Origin: Rhodoferax sp.
GTDB taxonomy: Bacteria > Pseudomonadota > Gammaproteobacteria > Burkholderiales > Burkholderiaceae_C
Assembly: GCA_028711355.1 (NCBI GenBank)
Contig: JAQTSL010000222.1
Location: forward strand, 1 to 6,318
Reading direction: 5' to 3'
DNA length: 6,318 nt
Below, one piece after another: positions 5,664 through 6,318 of the stretch. The notes under the pieces were generated by a model that did not search any database, had not been told where the DNA came from, and was given only the letters and a program-made list of their open reading frames with translations. A program made the translations under genes and the position numbers. Numbering within the stretch: the first letter of the stretch is position 1; each line of letters opens with the position of its first letter.

Positions 5664-6263
5664 ATGAACCGATTGCCCCAACCAACGCTGATTTTGGCGT
5701 CCACCTCGCGCTACCGGCGGGAGCTGCTGCAGCGCCTGCGCCTGCCCTTTGACGTGCTGGCACCGAACGTGGACGAAGCGCCACTGACCGACGAGACACC
5801 GCCGCAGATCGCCCGCCGGCTGGCGCTGGCCAAGGCCCACGAAGTGGCGGTCAGGCAACCACAGGCGGTAGTCATCGGCTCTGACCAAGTGGCAGATCTG
5901 GATGGAACTGCCCTGGGCAAACCGCACACCCACCAGCGTGCGGTAGCGCAACTACAGGCGATGCGTGGCAAAACCGTGGTGTTTCAGACGGCAGTGGCGG
6001 TGGTGTGCCACGACACGGGCTTCGCGCAGTGCGACCTGGCCGCCGTCAAAGTGACGTTCCGGTCGCTGAGCGACGCCGAGATTGAGGCTTATCTGCGTGC
6101 CGAGCAACCCTACGATTGCGCTGGCAGCGCCAAAAGCGAGGGCTTGGGCATTGCGCTGCTAGAGCGCATTGACAACGACGACCCAACCGCGCTGGTGGGC
6201 CTGCCGCTGATCCGCACCTGCCGCCTGCTGCGCGCTGCTGGTCTGGAGGTTCTGGCGACATGA
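5664..6263 (+). CDS. yceF: Maf-family nucleotide pyrophosphatase, YceF type (7-methyl-GTP)
   Basis: Maf proteins hydrolyse non-canonical or modified nucleoside triphosphates to monophosphates, cleaning the pool. The YceF branch prefers 7-methyl-GTP, as known for E. coli YceF. The 199-aa product shows LASTSRYRRELL (11-22), the phosphate-binding start of the family. GSDQVA (72-77) carries the likely catalytic Asp74, GKP is at 84-86, and YDCAGSAKSEGLGIALLERI (149-168) precedes DDPTALVGLPL (171-181). The last two stretches and the yceD-rpmF-plsX context favour YceF over the dTTP/UTP-type YhdE. The ATG at 5664 has AAGAG (5650-5654) 9 nt upstream. It runs divergently from yceD, and its stop overlaps the next start as ATGA, so the methyltransferase is co-transcribed and probably translationally coupled. 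Confidence 0.95.
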   Translation: MNRLPQPTLILASTSRYRRELLQRLRLPFDVLAPNVDEAPLTDETPPQIARRLALAKAHEVAVRQPQAVVIGSDQVADLDGTALGKPHTHQRAVAQLQAMRGKTVVFQTAVAVVCHDTGFAQCDLAAVKVTFRSLSDAEIEAYLRAEQPYDCAGSAKSEGLGIALLERIDNDDPTALVGLPLIRTCRLLRAAGLEVLAT

Positions 6264-6318
6264 ATCACCTCCGTCCGTCATCTGGCACCGGGGTGCTGTA
6301 TCTGGTGCCCGCGCCGCT
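6260..6318 (+). CDS. Predicted SAM-dependent methyltransferase (tetrapyrrole methylase/RsmI-like), N-terminal fragment
   Basis: Only 19 codons and two bases are present before the right edge. The ATG overlaps the yceF stop by 4 nt (ATGA) and has GGAGG (6245-6249) 10 nt upstream, so this is a real gene start. The product begins MNHLRPSSGTGVLYLVPAPL. The GxLYLVPxPL stretch is the first beta strand and loop of tetrapyrrole-methylase-fold enzymes such as RsmI, the 16S rRNA 2'-O-methyltransferase. Burkholderiales genomes commonly place such a methyltransferase directly after the maf gene. The substrate cannot be told from this fragment; it may be an RsmI paralogue rather than RsmI itself. Confidence 0.72.
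   Translation, partial: MNHLRPSSGTGVLYLVPAP

Noticed and set aside
1..6318. Mobile elements, CRISPR arrays, tRNA/rRNA genes, phage or defence genes
   Set aside because: No direct repeats, transposase motifs, spacer arrays or RNA-gene signatures were seen; the window is almost fully occupied by a conserved housekeeping cluster.

Overview
The window is a conserved fatty-acid/phospholipid synthesis locus from a betaproteobacterium. Gene order, protein sequences close to Burkholderiales versions as I remember them, and roughly 60% GC all point to Burkholderiales, most likely Comamonadaceae (Rhodoferax/Polaromonas-like). A short intergenic palindrome between fabH and fabD resembles a dispersed repeat I recall from that family. 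The genus is inference; the gene identities are secure.

Layout. Eight genes lie on the minus strand, transcribed right to left: yceD (5635-5096), rpmF (4990-4808), plsX (4700-3651), fabH (3647-2670), fabD (2605-1649), fabG (1644-895), acpP (809-570) and the first 142 codons of fabF (426 to the left edge). Divergently on the plus strand are the Maf-family nucleotide pyrophosphatase gene yceF (5664-6263) and, overlapping it by 4 nt, the first 19 codons of a predicted tetrapyrrole-methylase-type SAM-dependent methyltransferase running off the right edge.

How the genes work together. FabD loads malonate onto the acyl carrier protein AcpP. FabH condenses acetyl-CoA with malonyl-ACP to start chains, FabG reduces the 3-ketoacyl-ACP, and FabF does the later condensations. 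PlsX turns finished acyl-ACP into acyl-phosphate for phospholipid synthesis. Upstream YceD (linked to 23S rRNA) and ribosomal protein L32 couple the locus to ribosome production. All catalytic residues expected in the complete enzymes are visible.

Punctuation. plsX-fabH (3 nt) and fabD-fabG (4 nt) are nearly contiguous. The other junctions are 64-143 nt and carry structure: a good intrinsic terminator after rpmF, a palindromic repeat between fabH and fabD, a hairpin between fabG and acpP, a cluster of three hairpins between acpP and fabF, and a hairpin just above the rpmF ribosome binding site.

No mobile element, CRISPR array, tRNA, rRNA or undescribed system is visible. The points worth checking are modest: the hairpin clusters, the terminator that divides the operon, an AT-rich patch inside plsX, a Cys-Cys pair at the FabH active site, and the 28-nt (or overlapping) divergent yceD/yceF start region.
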